64,000 nt of DNA from a bacterium. Lineage in GTDB: Bacteria; 4484-113; JAGGVC01. Below are positions 17,488 to 26,971 of this stretch, in pieces (within the stretch, counting starts at the first letter, position 1; every line of letters starts with the position of its first letter). Below the pieces are notes generated by a model. It did not search any database and was not told the DNA's origin. It saw nothing but the letters and a program-made list of their open reading frames with translations. Position numbers and translations under genes: made by a program. Location: assembly GCA_039961635.1 (NCBI GenBank), contig JABRWB010000058.1:16796-80795 (forward strand), written 5' to 3'.

Positions 17488-20400
17488 CTACGGCACCATC
17501 CTTATAAAGCGAAGGTCGCCGCTGCCGCTGTCAAAGTAGCTGATGGCTGGATTTCCGCCCGCAGTTGTCAAACTGGTGTAATAGCCGGTGCTGCCCGTGC
17601 TATCCAGGATTTGAGGAAGCCCCCAAGCGTCTCCGTTGGCGTCAATCGCCCATACGAACTTCAAATCGTCGTTCGTGGTGCTGAAATAGCTGATCGCCGG
17701 TCTCCCGGCCAGCACAGCAAGAGAGGTATACTCCCCTGAAATGTCGGTGCTGTCCGGAATAACGGGCATATCCCAGGTTGCCCCACTAAGATCCAAGGAG
17801 CGTACGTAGCGAAGATCGCCATACGTAAAATCGTAGTAGCTGATCGCCGGTCTGGAATTGACAACTTTCAACGAGGTGTAGCGTCCGACATTTCCCACGC
17901 TGTCAACCGTAACCGGCGTTCCCCAAATTGATCCAGTCCCGTCGCTGGCGCGGACAAACCTCAGGTCGCCGTTCGAGGAATCGTAGTAGCTAATCGCGGG
18001 ATTCAGGTTGACGATGGAGAGTGATGTGTACTGCCCCGTTATTCCGGTGCTGTCGACTGTTATGGAAGCGCTCCATGATGTGCCGTTTGCGTTGGTCGCA
18101 CGGACATATTTCAAATCTCCGTTGCCATAGTCGTAGTAACTGATTGCGGGATAACCGGCAATGTCGCAAAGCGAAGTGTAGGTTCCCACTGTGCCAACGG
18201 AATCGACTATAACGCTAGCTCCCCATGAATTGCCATCGGAGTCGTTTGCGCGGACAAAGCGCAACTCGTCGTTTATCGCGTCGAAGTAGCTGATGGCGGG
18301 ATTGCCTCCTATTACCGTCAGCGAGCAATCCGTCCCGACGTGTCCCGCACTGTCCACGGTTACGGGCATACCCCAGGACGAACCCGATGTGTCGCTAGAA
18401 CGGATGTATCGCAAATCGTCGTTTGTATCATCGAAGTAGCAAATCGCGGGATTTTGATTGACAATTGACAAAGAGGTGTATGACCCTGTAACCCCCGCAC
18501 TGTCCAGAGTCTGCGGAGATCCCCATCCGCGGACGATTAGGGACTTGTCATCCACTGCCATCGCGCCGTCGTCATCCGTTACCCTAAGCTTGATCGTGTA
18601 ATAGCCGGCCGTGCTGTACGTTTTATCCAAGTAGTTTGTCGTGCCCGTATCGGTTTCGAAGCTTCCGTTGCCGTCGCTGTCCCACTCGTACTTGGATAAG
18701 TTTCCGTCGGGATCCGAGCTGCAGGTTCCGCTCAGCCTGACCGATTCGCCCGTTTCGACTTCGTTCGGAATGAGCTGCAGAGCGGCGGTTGGAGCCGCAT
18801 TTACCGAAATCCCGTGCCCCGCGCTATCCTGCTCGCCATCGTCGTCGGTTACCCGCACCCAGGCGTCGAACTCTCCGTAGTAACCATAGGTATAACTCAG
18901 CACCGCGCCTCCGTCGTAGACTTCATAATTGCCGTCCCCGTCGAAGTCCCAATCGAAACGCACGATGTAGCCGTCGGAGTCGGTCGAGGCGCTCGCACTG
19001 AAGTCGACCGTCAGCGGGCAGTTCCCGCTCGTCGGATTCGCGGCAATTTCTGCAATGGGAGCTTCGTTGCCCTCCACTCCGACATCGATCGATACGGTGT
19101 CGCTCGTTTGCGCGCCATCGTCGTCTGTCACGCGCACACGAGCAACGTATAGCCCGGGTTCGATGTAAGTGTGCAGGGCGAAATTCGCCTCGCCATAGGC
19201 TTCGTACGTTCCGTCGTTGTCGAAGTCCCATTCATACCTGACAATTTCTCCATCTGCATCCCACGAAAGGGAGGCGTCCAGAATTGTTGGAAGGGGAGCG
19301 TCGCCGCTTTCAGGAATCGCAGAAAGCGTGACTTCCGGCGGTTCGTTGCCTTCTACGTTAACGGTGATTGTAATTGTGTCGGTCGCGCGCGCGCCGTCAT
19401 CGTCCTCAACCCGAACTTTGACTTGCGGGCTGCCGGCCGAATTGAATGTGTATCTCGCGATACCACCATCGGTAATAGCGTCATACTGGCCGTTTCCGTC
19501 CCAGTCCCAAGCGTATTCCACTATGCTGCCATCGGCATCGCTCGACCCTGTTGCGTTGAAACTGACTTCAAGCGGCGCCATTCCTACGGTGGTATCCGCA
19601 ATCAAGTCCGCGATAGGTGGACTGTTTGCGGGACCGTCAGGCGGGAGCACCTGTATCGTTGCAGTATCCACATCCCATGCCCCCTGGTCGTCGGTGACGC
19701 GGAATTTCGCATTGAAGATTCCGGGATTCGTATATGTATGCTGGACATTCGGATCCGCAGGGCTGGTCCAGTCGAAATTGCCGTCGCCCTCGAAATCCCA
19801 AGCGTATTCTTCAATGGTACCGTCGTCGTCTTCCGCCCAACCCTCGAACTGCACGTCGAGCGGCGCAACCCCCGAGGTCGGGCTGCCGATGCCCAGTGCA
19901 ACCGGCCTCGAATTCGACGTCACCACAATCGACACCGCGGCGAAAGCCACTCCCCCCCCGGAGTTCGTGCAGCGCACGGACGGGCGGATTATTCCGGTGT
20001 TCGACGTGTCGGCTTGGGCTATTCCTGTGGAATTGGATTGGTCGAAATCGCCGTCCCCATCCAGGTCGAAGTCGTAGTTGTCGCCGCCGGTCGCGGTGAG
20101 CGTCACGGTTTCGTTTCGCCCCGCGCTGGCCGCGCTCGCGGTGAGCACCGCGCTTGCGCAATCCCCAGAAAGCGGCGCAGCGCTTTTCACTTCCGAAAAC
20201 GAATGGGTGTTGCAGGACGTGTCAATAGAGGCGACCGCGATGTACTTCTTTGCGGTTGTCGGCACGATGATGCGCGGCAGTCCGTATATCTGCGCTTCCA
20301 GCTTTTGCTGATTGTAAATTGCCGGTTCGAATATCCGCCCGAAATCGCTGTTGGATATGATTGTGTAATATCCGGCGAGATCGGACGCGGCCACCTCCGG

Positions 20401-21135
20401 CCATTCGACCAAAATTCCTCCGGCAACCGGCGTGAGCGTGGGAGTGCCGGGGACGGGCGGCGGTTCTTCGTCGGACGAGTCGCGCGGATGTATCGAAATC
20501 CCGACGCAGTCGAACGCTGCGCCGTCGAACGCGACGATCGCGACATATACGATTCCAAGCGGCGATGTGTAATCGCCCACGCCCGCTCCCAATCGCAGCT
20601 GCGAATCCGTGAACGGGCCGCGCCATTTCCACGTCCCGTTGGCGTAGTCGGACAGCCCGATCCAGTATTCGCTCTGCGCGCCTCCGGGCATCGGCTTCAG
20701 ATTCACGTCGGCCGTTACGATACCGGGCTCTTCCCCGCCGAACGGTATCCGGTAAATCGCATAGCTGACCAGCCGCTCTCCCGGCTGGCCGCTGGATATC
20801 GAGGCCGCCTCGCCAGATTCGGAAACGTAACCCGACGACTGGTACCACTCGACGCCGGGGACGAACTCGCAATCCGGGCAAATGGCGGAAGCGGCCCTTT
20901 CGTCGCCGGACAGATCTTCCGGAATCACGAATCCGCGTTCGTCGGTTTTCTCCCAGGGCTGGACGAAGTCCGAAGGCAGCGACTCGGGCCAGGCCGAGCC
21001 TGCGGATTGATCGACGTGCGGAGACAAAACCGGGGTGGTTGCTGCATCCGGGGAAACAATCGATGAACTGCTGCGTTCGCACGCAAGCGCAGCCGCGGCG
21101 ATAAGCGCGACTATGGCAAGAACCGCTCCCTTCAT
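17488..21135 (-). CDS. Giant lipoprotein with PKD domains and a C-terminal seven-repeat propeller
   Basis: 1215 residues from ATG 21135 with AAGGAGGG upstream. The lipobox is AAALAC (Cys19). Residues ~60-250 form a unique beta domain. From ~320 come one degenerate and five clear PKD domains, each with a PL.V.F..SxSxDxDGxI..Y.WDxDxDG core. The last ~350 residues hold seven ~45-residue repeats, each with NPAISYYD..NGDLRFVRA or a close variant and a W before a DS-x-G turn; seven copies fit a seven-bladed beta-propeller. The protein is a likely cell-surface adhesin or glycan binder. A C8 run lies at 19952-19959. The neighbouring M6 protease and cohesin-like lipoprotein suggest a surface-protein locus. 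Confidence 0.85.
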   Translation of the reverse strand: MKGAVLAIVALIAAAALACERSSSSIVSPDAATTPVLSPHVDQSAGSAWPESLPSDFVQPWEKTDERGFVIPEDLSGDERAASAICPDCEFVPGVEWYQSSGYVSESGEAASISSGQPGERLVSYAIYRIPFGGEEPGIVTADVNLKPMPGGAQSEYWIGLSDYANGTWKWRGPFTDSQLRLGAGVGDYTSPLGIVYVAIVAFDGAAFDCVGISIHPRDSSDEEPPPVPGTPTLTPVAGGILVEWPEVAASDLAGYYTIISNSDFGRIFEPAIYNQQKLEAQIYGLPRIIVPTTAKKYIAVASIDTSCNTHSFSEVKSAAPLSGDCASAVLTASAASAGRNETVTLTATGGDNYDFDLDGDGDFDQSNSTGIAQADTSNTGIIRPSVRCTNSGGGVAFAAVSIVVTSNSRPVALGIGSPTSGVAPLDVQFEGWAEDDDGTIEEYAWDFEGDGNFDWTSPADPNVQHTYTNPGIFNAKFRVTDDQGAWDVDTATIQVLPPDGPANSPPIADLIADTTVGMAPLEVSFNATGSSDADGSIVEYAWDWDGNGQYDAITDGGIARYTFNSAGSPQVKVRVEDDDGARATDTITITVNVEGNEPPEVTLSAIPESGDAPLPTILDASLSWDADGEIVRYEWDFDNDGTYEAYGEANFALHTYIEPGLYVARVRVTDDDGAQTSDTVSIDVGVEGNEAPIAEIAANPTSGNCPLTVDFSASASTDSDGYIVRFDWDFDGDGNYEVYDGGAVLSYTYGYYGEFDAWVRVTDDDGEQDSAGHGISVNAAPTAALQLIPNEVETGESVRLSGTCSSDPDGNLSKYEWDSDGNGSFETDTGTTNYLDKTYSTAGYYTIKLRVTDDDGAMAVDDKSLIVRGWGSPQTLDSAGVTGSYTSLSIVNQNPAICYFDDTNDDLRYIRSSDTSGSSWGMPVTVDSAGHVGTDCSLTVIGGNPAISYFDAINDELRFVRANDSDGNSWGASVIVDSVGTVGTYTSLCDIAGYPAISYYDYGNGDLKYVRATNANGTSWSASITVDSTGITGQYTSLSIVNLNPAISYYDSSNGDLRFVRASDGTGSIWGTPVTVDSVGNVGRYTSLKVVNSRPAISYYDFTYGDLRYVRSLDLSGATWDMPVIPDSTDISGEYTSLAVLAGRPAISYFSTTNDDLKFVWAIDANGDAWGLPQILDSTGSTGYYTSLTTAGGNPAISYFDSGSGDLRFIRMVP

Positions 21136-21175
21136 TTCGGCCCTCCTTAGGCCAAAATCGCCCCCGCGGGAGTCA

Positions 21176-21203
21176 CGCCCCTTTGGGGGGCGTTTTGATT
21201 ATA
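21176..21203 (-). promoter_or_regulatory. -10 box with hairpin five bases downstream, PKD lipoprotein gene
   Basis: Minus strand TATAAT (21203 to 21198), five bases, then CGCCCC-CCAAA-GGGGCG (21192 to 21176), a perfect six-base stem that would sit at the mRNA 5' end. AAGGAGGG and the ATG at 21135 follow. Read on the plus strand the same hairpin is followed by TTTT and could also act as a terminator. Confidence 0.5.
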
Positions 21204-21222
21204 CCACTTTCATAATCCGGAT

Positions 21223-24200
21223 TCAGTACTGCGAGATGTCCGTGATATCGGGCGCGGGCAGAAGCGGCGTGAAGCTGCTCCACGATGTCTGCAGCGAATG
21301 CCTGAAAACGGTGATGTTTCCCGGAGCGGCGTTGGCCGGGACCGTGAATGTGATCGCGGTCGGAGTCCAACTCACGCAATTCGCGCTGGGAATCGTCGTC
21401 GTTCCGGAAGTCGTGGGAACCGATACGAAATTGCCCTCGGAGAGCGCGCCGAAGCCGCGGCCGTTGAGCGTGAAATTCTGGCCGATTACCGGCCTGCCGT
21501 TCGATGGAACGCAGGAGGTCACTGCCGGCGCCTCGAGAACGCCGAAGTAGTCCACCCACCAACCTTGATACGTGAGTCCGCCGTCCGAGGAGAGCCTGAG
21601 GCCTACTTTCACCTCCGTATCGCCGGTGAAAGCGGACAGGTCGAGGTTGCGAAGAGTCCAGTCCGATGCAAGTCCGTCGTAAGTCGCAAGAAGCGTCGAG
21701 GTGTTTTGATCGGTGTAAAGATAAACGTATGCGAAGTCGTAGGAAGGCTCGGTGCGCACCCAGCTTGCGAACATCAGCCTGGGATTGACGAGCCCCGCAA
21801 GGCTTACCGACGGCGAGAAAGCGAAGTCGGCTTCGCCGTTCCCGTACCCGCTGGTGTTTATTCCGCAAAACAGCGAATTGCTGCCCGTGTAAGCCCGGTT
21901 GCCGACCGTGTGCCAGAATCCGAGCCCTCCTTCGTTTTTCACATACCAATTCGCGATGCCTGATTCGAAATCGTCGAACAGCGGCTCTGCGGTGACGGTG
22001 TTGGATATCGTGTAGGAAGGCGTGTCTTCCACCATCTGGCCGTCGGAATCGAATACTTTGACATTTATCGAGTTGCTTCCGTTGAACATCCAGCGCGTGT
22101 TCCAGTCGAAGTTGAACGGAACGGAAGCGTCGGTGAACACCAAGTAATCGCCCAAATAATACTCCGCCCTGTCCAACCCCTCGTCGTCGGACGCGGTCAC
22201 TTGAATTACCCGCGTTCCCGAAAGCGTGCTGCCCGGCGAGGGCGAAATGCCGGTGATCGAAGGCGGCGAAGAAAGCTCCTTCACCGAGAAGTCGTCGATC
22301 CACCAGCCGCCGTTGCCCGGGCCGTCAGCCAGCGAATTGCTGTTCAAGTGGAAAAGAAGGTAAACCTCGTCTCCCACATAGTCCACCAGGTCCACGTAAA
22401 CGCTGTTCCACGTGGATGCTTTGGAGCCGTTGTAGCTGGCGAGCGCCTTCATCGTTGCTCCGTCGTCGTTGGTTATAAACACCGAGCCGAAGTTCTCGCC
22501 TTGGGTGATTATGTACTTGTGCTTGAACCGCAGAATCGGATGGGTCGCACCGGCAAGCGACAAACGGACGGAGCAAAGGAAATCGTTTTCGTTAAAGTCG
22601 TATCCGGGACCGATGCCCATGCAGTGGGTGGGAGATGCGGCGTCTCCGTTGTAATAACGCCAGTAAGCGTCGCCGGTCGGATTCGATATCGCCCACTTCG
22701 CGGCATCGGTGATAGCGTCGGAGTACGGTATCGAGAATCCGGAATTGCTCACCGTTACGTTGCGCTTGTCCGCTCCGATTTCGCCCTCGCTGTCCGTGGC
22801 GACGGCCCTTATTTCGATCGAGCCGTTGTAAGTGTTTTGAGAAACCCAGTTGATCGAGTACGGCGATGTCAAATCCTCTCCGACAAGCCGGCCGTTCGCG
22901 AAAAATCGCACGCCGGCGATAGTTCTGCCGGACGAGGGCGTCGCCGTCGCGCTGAATGTGACGCCGTTCGATACCGTGTCGCCCGGGCCGGGCGAGGTAA
23001 TCGAAACAACGGGACGCGTCGGCGTGAGGACGCGGATATCGAACGTCGCCGGATTGCCGATCGCGCTGAAGTTTTCGATCACGACGGAAGTGTCGTTGAG
23101 CTGGTAGTCTCTCGACGTCGGATTGGAGGACGCGGAGAACGCGTTGGTGTAACCCGCCGCGCCGTTTCCGGAGAAATAGGGATCCTGCGAGCTGCCCAAA
23201 TCGTTTTTCCGGTCCAACGGATCCTTGCCGTTCTCGTCCTGGCCGCGAGCGCTTTCCAAATCGACATGCTTGTGAAGTTCGTTGCTGTTGTCGGTATTGC
23301 CTCCGCCCACACTGTCGTCGATATGCCAGATCAAAACTCCTTCTCCGGGACGCGTTGAGTCGGTTCCCGTCTTCAGCCTGTTTTCGACAAGGAAGTATTC
23401 CTTGCCTTCCTTGCCATTGGTCCAAACCTTAAGCACATCGCCCGCAACGTGAATGTCCGGAAGGGAATAGCCCGTGTAATCGTCGTCTATTACTGTGGGC
23501 GTCACCCAGCCGAGCATCGCGCGCCCCCAAGCGCCCGGTGACGGGACCTTTTGAGCATTGTCGTATTGATAGGCCATAAGATCCCAGGCTCCAAGTCCGT
23601 TCGAGCTGTAGTCGATGTCGTACAGGTCCGGAAGACCAAGTATGTGGCCGTATTCGTGGCAGGAAATCGTCATTGTCCATGAGTCGTTTCCGGACGAATA
23701 TCCTGTGAGAAAGTACGCGTCGATAATCACGCCGTCAACGTGGATGTTAAGCCCGCTCGAACGATGCGGCCAGAGACCGGGCACGAACTCGGCCTCGTTG
23801 TAAAAGATGATGAAAGTGTCCACATAGCTGTCGCCGTCAACGTCGAATTCGCTGAAATCCACGAACGGATCCGCCGCCTGGATCGTTTCGTTGATGAGTT
23901 CTCCGGTGCGGCTCCAGTCTTTGTAGTAGGCGCGGTTTTTGGAGGTCTGGTACCAGCCGGAGTTGGGGCCGTTGTCGTCGGTCGTCCCCGATATTTCGAA
24001 TTTGCCGAAGCTCACTTCCTGGTAATAATCGTTGCAAGAAGGAAGCGACGCGGTTCCGTCCGCGAAAAACCTGTCGTAAAAGTAGTCAACGTCGTATGTA
24101 GGATAGTTCGCGGTCGAATCGGGAAAGTCCGTGCGAAGCACGATCCACTTCGCTGTTCCGAATGACAAAGCCGCGGAAGGTTTCTTGCCTTCCGGCGCGG

Positions 24201-24567
24201 AGTAACCGAGTTCCAGCAAGTCCTTGTAGTCCAGGCGGCCGTCCGCGTTGCGGTCGTACTGCCAGAACTGCCTTGTATCCGCTCGCGGCGCGCGCACTTC
24301 GTCCATTTTGTCCGCGCCGTAACCCGACGAAACAGCGTTGTAGATTTCGTCGTCGGGAACCAGGAACTCGCTTCTATCGCCGAATTCGAGCTTGTTAAGC
24401 GTCGGATAAACCTTTTTCCAAAGCTCGGCGTTCGCCGCGCTTTCGGCGAACCACTCTTCGGGAGGGCGCACCGTCGCCGAGGCCGGCTGGGTCGCGGAGC
24501 CGATTAGGGCGATCGACAGCACAAGTGCAAAGCAGCATTTTAGACGGGGGCAGAATGAAATCATCAA
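21223..24567 (-). CDS. M6-family (immune inhibitor A-like) secreted metalloprotease
   Basis: 1114 residues from ATG 24567, with a signal peptide (~residues 1-31). The zinc-protease motif HEYGH is at 304-308 followed by ILGLPDLYD, the M6 signature. Before it lie an EF-hand-like loop (DRNADGRLD, ~105) and the M6 fold segment TFIIFYNEAE. Behind the catalytic domain come Ig/Big-like domains (SITSPGPGDTVSNGVTFSATAT; SPSPGSTLSGTRVIQVTAS), two jelly-roll VEP/MAM-like domains of the immune-inhibitor-A type (YWRYYNGDAASPTHCMG; FWHTVGNRAYTGSNSLFCG), and a C-terminal IPT/TIG domain. It degrades extracellular protein or processes surface proteins. Its start overlaps the upstream lipoprotein's stop by four bases (ATGA), so translation is coupled. 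Confidence 0.9.
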   Translation of the reverse strand: MMISFCPRLKCCFALVLSIALIGSATQPASATVRPPEEWFAESAANAELWKKVYPTLNKLEFGDRSEFLVPDDEIYNAVSSGYGADKMDEVRAPRADTRQFWQYDRNADGRLDYKDLLELGYSAPEGKKPSAALSFGTAKWIVLRTDFPDSTANYPTYDVDYFYDRFFADGTASLPSCNDYYQEVSFGKFEISGTTDDNGPNSGWYQTSKNRAYYKDWSRTGELINETIQAADPFVDFSEFDVDGDSYVDTFIIFYNEAEFVPGLWPHRSSGLNIHVDGVIIDAYFLTGYSSGNDSWTMTISCHEYGHILGLPDLYDIDYSSNGLGAWDLMAYQYDNAQKVPSPGAWGRAMLGWVTPTVIDDDYTGYSLPDIHVAGDVLKVWTNGKEGKEYFLVENRLKTGTDSTRPGEGVLIWHIDDSVGGGNTDNSNELHKHVDLESARGQDENGKDPLDRKNDLGSSQDPYFSGNGAAGYTNAFSASSNPTSRDYQLNDTSVVIENFSAIGNPATFDIRVLTPTRPVVSITSPGPGDTVSNGVTFSATATPSSGRTIAGVRFFANGRLVGEDLTSPYSINWVSQNTYNGSIEIRAVATDSEGEIGADKRNVTVSNSGFSIPYSDAITDAAKWAISNPTGDAYWRYYNGDAASPTHCMGIGPGYDFNENDFLCSVRLSLAGATHPILRFKHKYIITQGENFGSVFITNDDGATMKALASYNGSKASTWNSVYVDLVDYVGDEVYLLFHLNSNSLADGPGNGGWWIDDFSVKELSSPPSITGISPSPGSTLSGTRVIQVTASDDEGLDRAEYYLGDYLVFTDASVPFNFDWNTRWMFNGSNSINVKVFDSDGQMVEDTPSYTISNTVTAEPLFDDFESGIANWYVKNEGGLGFWHTVGNRAYTGSNSLFCGINTSGYGNGEADFAFSPSVSLAGLVNPRLMFASWVRTEPSYDFAYVYLYTDQNTSTLLATYDGLASDWTLRNLDLSAFTGDTEVKVGLRLSSDGGLTYQGWWVDYFGVLEAPAVTSCVPSNGRPVIGQNFTLNGRGFGALSEGNFVSVPTTSGTTTIPSANCVSWTPTAITFTVPANAAPGNITVFRHSLQTSWSSFTPLLPAPDITDISQY

Positions 24568-25151
24568 ATTTCACCCCCGGCGATTATTTCGAGATCCCGC
24601 TTTTTCCGATCGCGGACGATCGGCGGCTCGAACCAGCCGATTGAGATGTCACCGGCAGGATCCAGGACTTCAAATTTGAATTCGGCAAGCCTGACCGCGC
24701 CTGACAGCCCTGGGCCGATGTACTTTTTCGACAGGGCGAAGTCCAAGCCAAGCGATGTTTCGGTTGCGAACTCTATTCTGTCTTCCGGCGCCCCCCAGTT
24801 GCCGTCCGGCGTCATTGCCAGAAACTTCAGCGCCGAGCTGTCGTATGCGAGGGTGCCGCCTATTTGGTAAAGGTCGGAAACGGAGGTGGCCGAAAGCGTG
24901 ATTGAAAGTCTGTCTCCTTCCCTTTCCCGCGTGAGCCAAAGTTTCGGCGCGCCTGTGCCGCGCGACGCTTCGTCCAGCACGCTTTGGGGAGGCGGAGCCG
25001 TCGAATTCGGCTGGGCAGGGGGCGCACCGGTCTCGTTTGGGGCGGATGTGCGTGCGCCCTTGGAACATGCAAAAAACGACGTTGCGGCGGCCACAATCAA
25101 AAGGATGATTCCGGCCGTCCACCGGAAAACATAAAAACGGATAAGTTTCAC
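24564..25151 (-). CDS. Lipoprotein with cohesin-like domain
   Basis: 195 residues. I chose GTG 25151 because GAGGTG precedes it and a signal peptide follows directly (RWTAGIILLIVAAATSFFAC, Cys ~30 as lipobox). A Pro/Thr/Ala linker leads to a ~120-residue beta domain. Its ISVSDLYQIGGTLAYDSSALKFLAM-like core and a closing LAEFKFEVLDP strand match the cohesin fold. It overlaps the M6 protease start by four bases, and the two form an operon. It may anchor a dockerin-bearing partner such as the lipoprotein at 10610-12418, which carries two dockerin-like loops. That pairing is inference. Confidence 0.7.
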   Translation of the reverse strand: MKLIRFYVFRWTAGIILLIVAAATSFFACSKGARTSAPNETGAPPAQPNSTAPPPQSVLDEASRGTGAPKLWLTREREGDRLSITLSATSVSDLYQIGGTLAYDSSALKFLAMTPDGNWGAPEDRIEFATETSLGLDFALSKKYIGPGLSGAVRLAEFKFEVLDPAGDISIGWFEPPIVRDRKKRDLEIIAGGEI

Positions 25152-25260
25152 ATTACACCTCGGGGATGATGCCGGTAATATACTACCTGAGCCGGAAGCT
25201 CTTCTGAACGGATTTGCAACTAATTCCGCATTCTGCAGCCCAGGCGTAAAAGGAGGTTTC

Positions 25261-26877
25261 ATGTCCAAACTTGTCAAATTGGCGCGCATTTTGATGCCGC
25301 GGATTTGCATCGCCGCCGCCGCGGTATTCGCTGCAGCCGCTTCATGCAGCGCGGTGCGTCCGGATCCCTGGACGGAATTCAGGAACCATGAGCTGGCGCG
25401 GATGGCAGAAAGCGGTTCTCCCGAGAGCTTTTACACCGTTTACGAAGGCTCGTTCGGGCCGATGGAGATCAGGCTTTTGACTTGGCTGGCCGGCGACAAT
25501 CTGTTCCGGATGGATTCGGATATGGGCATCGTTAAAGTCGCGATGGGTTACGACGGGAACAAGGGCTGGATTCAGATGGGAGACTCGCCCGCGAGAGAGC
25601 TTTCGAGCGCCGAAGAAGAAGACGTTTTTTCATCTCTTTACTTTGATGGTTTCGAATATTTGAACGACTCCGAGCTTCAAGTCGGCGAGCCGCAGGCAAG
25701 AAACTGGGGGGGGGCGAAGGTGTGGGAGATTTCGCTTGTGTCTCCACAGGGATACAAGCGGGATCTGTTCGTCGCGGATGGCTCCTGGGAGCTCGCGGGT
25801 TACCGCGCTTACGGAACTTCAACCGGCCTGATGAAGCTGTTCGACAGCGAATGGATCGAAGGGGTGCAAGTTCCGAATAGAGTTGAAATGGAGGTCGAGG
25901 GCATTCCCATTCCGCTGAACCTGAAGCTGGTTGAGGCGGAGGTCAACGTAGAAATAGCCCCGGACTTGTTCGTCCCGCCGGCGGGGACTGCATCCAGTCT
26001 GATCGCATTATCCGATGAAAAAACCGTGGTGCTGCCTTTGCAGCGCGAGGACACCGGGATGGTTGTAATAGATGGTGCTTTGGGATATGCACGCGGATTG
26101 TTCTTGTTCGATACGGGCGCGGCTCACACGGTTTTGGACGCGCGCGCCGCGGCAAGCGCGCGGTTCAAGGAGGATCGGCCATTTACGGCAATCGGCGTGG
26201 GCGGTACGGCTGATTCGCGGATAGTCCGTGGAGGCGAATCTGTATCGGTCGGCGCGGGCGGCGGGTTTAGAATGCCGGATGATTCATTTTTCATCGTTAT
26301 GGATCTTGGCACTGTATCGAAGGAAATGGGAGTTGAACTGGCCGGGATTTTCGGTGCGGATCTATTGAGCAAAGCCGAAATCCGGCTCGACTTCGCAAGG
26401 GGAGAAATGGCCGTCACAACGAATGAGCCGGGCGATTCGGAGGGCGGCAAAAAGCCGGTCAATTCATCGGACGAAAGCATAATCAGGCTGGGAGAGCTCG
26501 TGCTGGTTGAGGGCGAATACGGCCCGGATAAAAGTAAAATCACGCTTTTGGTGGATACGGGTTTCAGGGGCAAGGTGGGAATTTTGTCCAGCGGCGCAGA
26601 GCGGATGGGACTTGACGTTTCGCCCGCGCGCGGCCGCGGCTTCGTTTCGGGAATAGGAGGAGTAACCCGCCTGGAAGGTTCGGTCAAGGAGCTTGATGTC
26701 CAATTGTTCGGAAGGAGCTGGAAAATAGAAAACGCTCCGGTGATTTCCGGCCCGGTTTCCAGCCTTGTCGGCGGAAGCGCGGACGGACTGATCGGTATCG
26801 AGTTGCTGTCCGAGCTCGTGCTCGAATTCGACTATGCAAACGGGGTGATCAGAGTGATCGAAAGCGCGGCCAACTAG
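25261..26877 (+). CDS. Lipoprotein: LolA-like domain plus tandem retropepsin-like aspartyl protease
   Basis: 538 residues from ATG 25261 behind a near-perfect AAAGGAGG. The signal peptide ends AAAASC (Cys29). Residues ~40-240 resemble the LolA/LolB-like fold of outer-membrane lipoprotein sorting proteins (FYTVYEGSFGPMEIRL...GNKGWIQMGDSP...IAPDLFVPP). The C-terminal half has two retropepsin-like modules, with D284 in FDTGAAHTVLDA and D432 in VDTGFRGKVGI. Each ends in a G.D.L.../IGIELL hydrophobic-hydrophobic-Gly motif. The two DTG modules could pair into one active site. It is divergent from the cohesin-like lipoprotein. A G9 run at 25706-25714 lies in the LolA-like part. Confidence 0.8.
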   Translation: MSKLVKLARILMPRICIAAAAVFAAAASCSAVRPDPWTEFRNHELARMAESGSPESFYTVYEGSFGPMEIRLLTWLAGDNLFRMDSDMGIVKVAMGYDGNKGWIQMGDSPARELSSAEEEDVFSSLYFDGFEYLNDSELQVGEPQARNWGGAKVWEISLVSPQGYKRDLFVADGSWELAGYRAYGTSTGLMKLFDSEWIEGVQVPNRVEMEVEGIPIPLNLKLVEAEVNVEIAPDLFVPPAGTASSLIALSDEKTVVLPLQREDTGMVVIDGALGYARGLFLFDTGAAHTVLDARAAASARFKEDRPFTAIGVGGTADSRIVRGGESVSVGAGGGFRMPDDSFFIVMDLGTVSKEMGVELAGIFGADLLSKAEIRLDFARGEMAVTTNEPGDSEGGKKPVNSSDESIIRLGELVLVEGEYGPDKSKITLLVDTGFRGKVGILSSGAERMGLDVSPARGRGFVSGIGGVTRLEGSVKELDVQLFGRSWKIENAPVISGPVSSLVGGSADGLIGIELLSELVLEFDYANGVIRVIESAAN

Positions 26878-26971
26878 CGCGAAAGCGGCTGCAGTCTGCT
26901 AACATCAACACAAGCCGCTGCGGCCGCCTGCGCCGCTGCGGCGAACTGGAGGATGCCTTTCGAGGCCGGAA

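Noticed and set aside
19171..21066. A 631-codon plus-strand frame inside the PKD lipoprotein gene
   Set aside because: It is antisense to PKD repeats with clear motifs; its Arg/Val-rich sequence mirrors the GAC/GTC-rich opposite strand.
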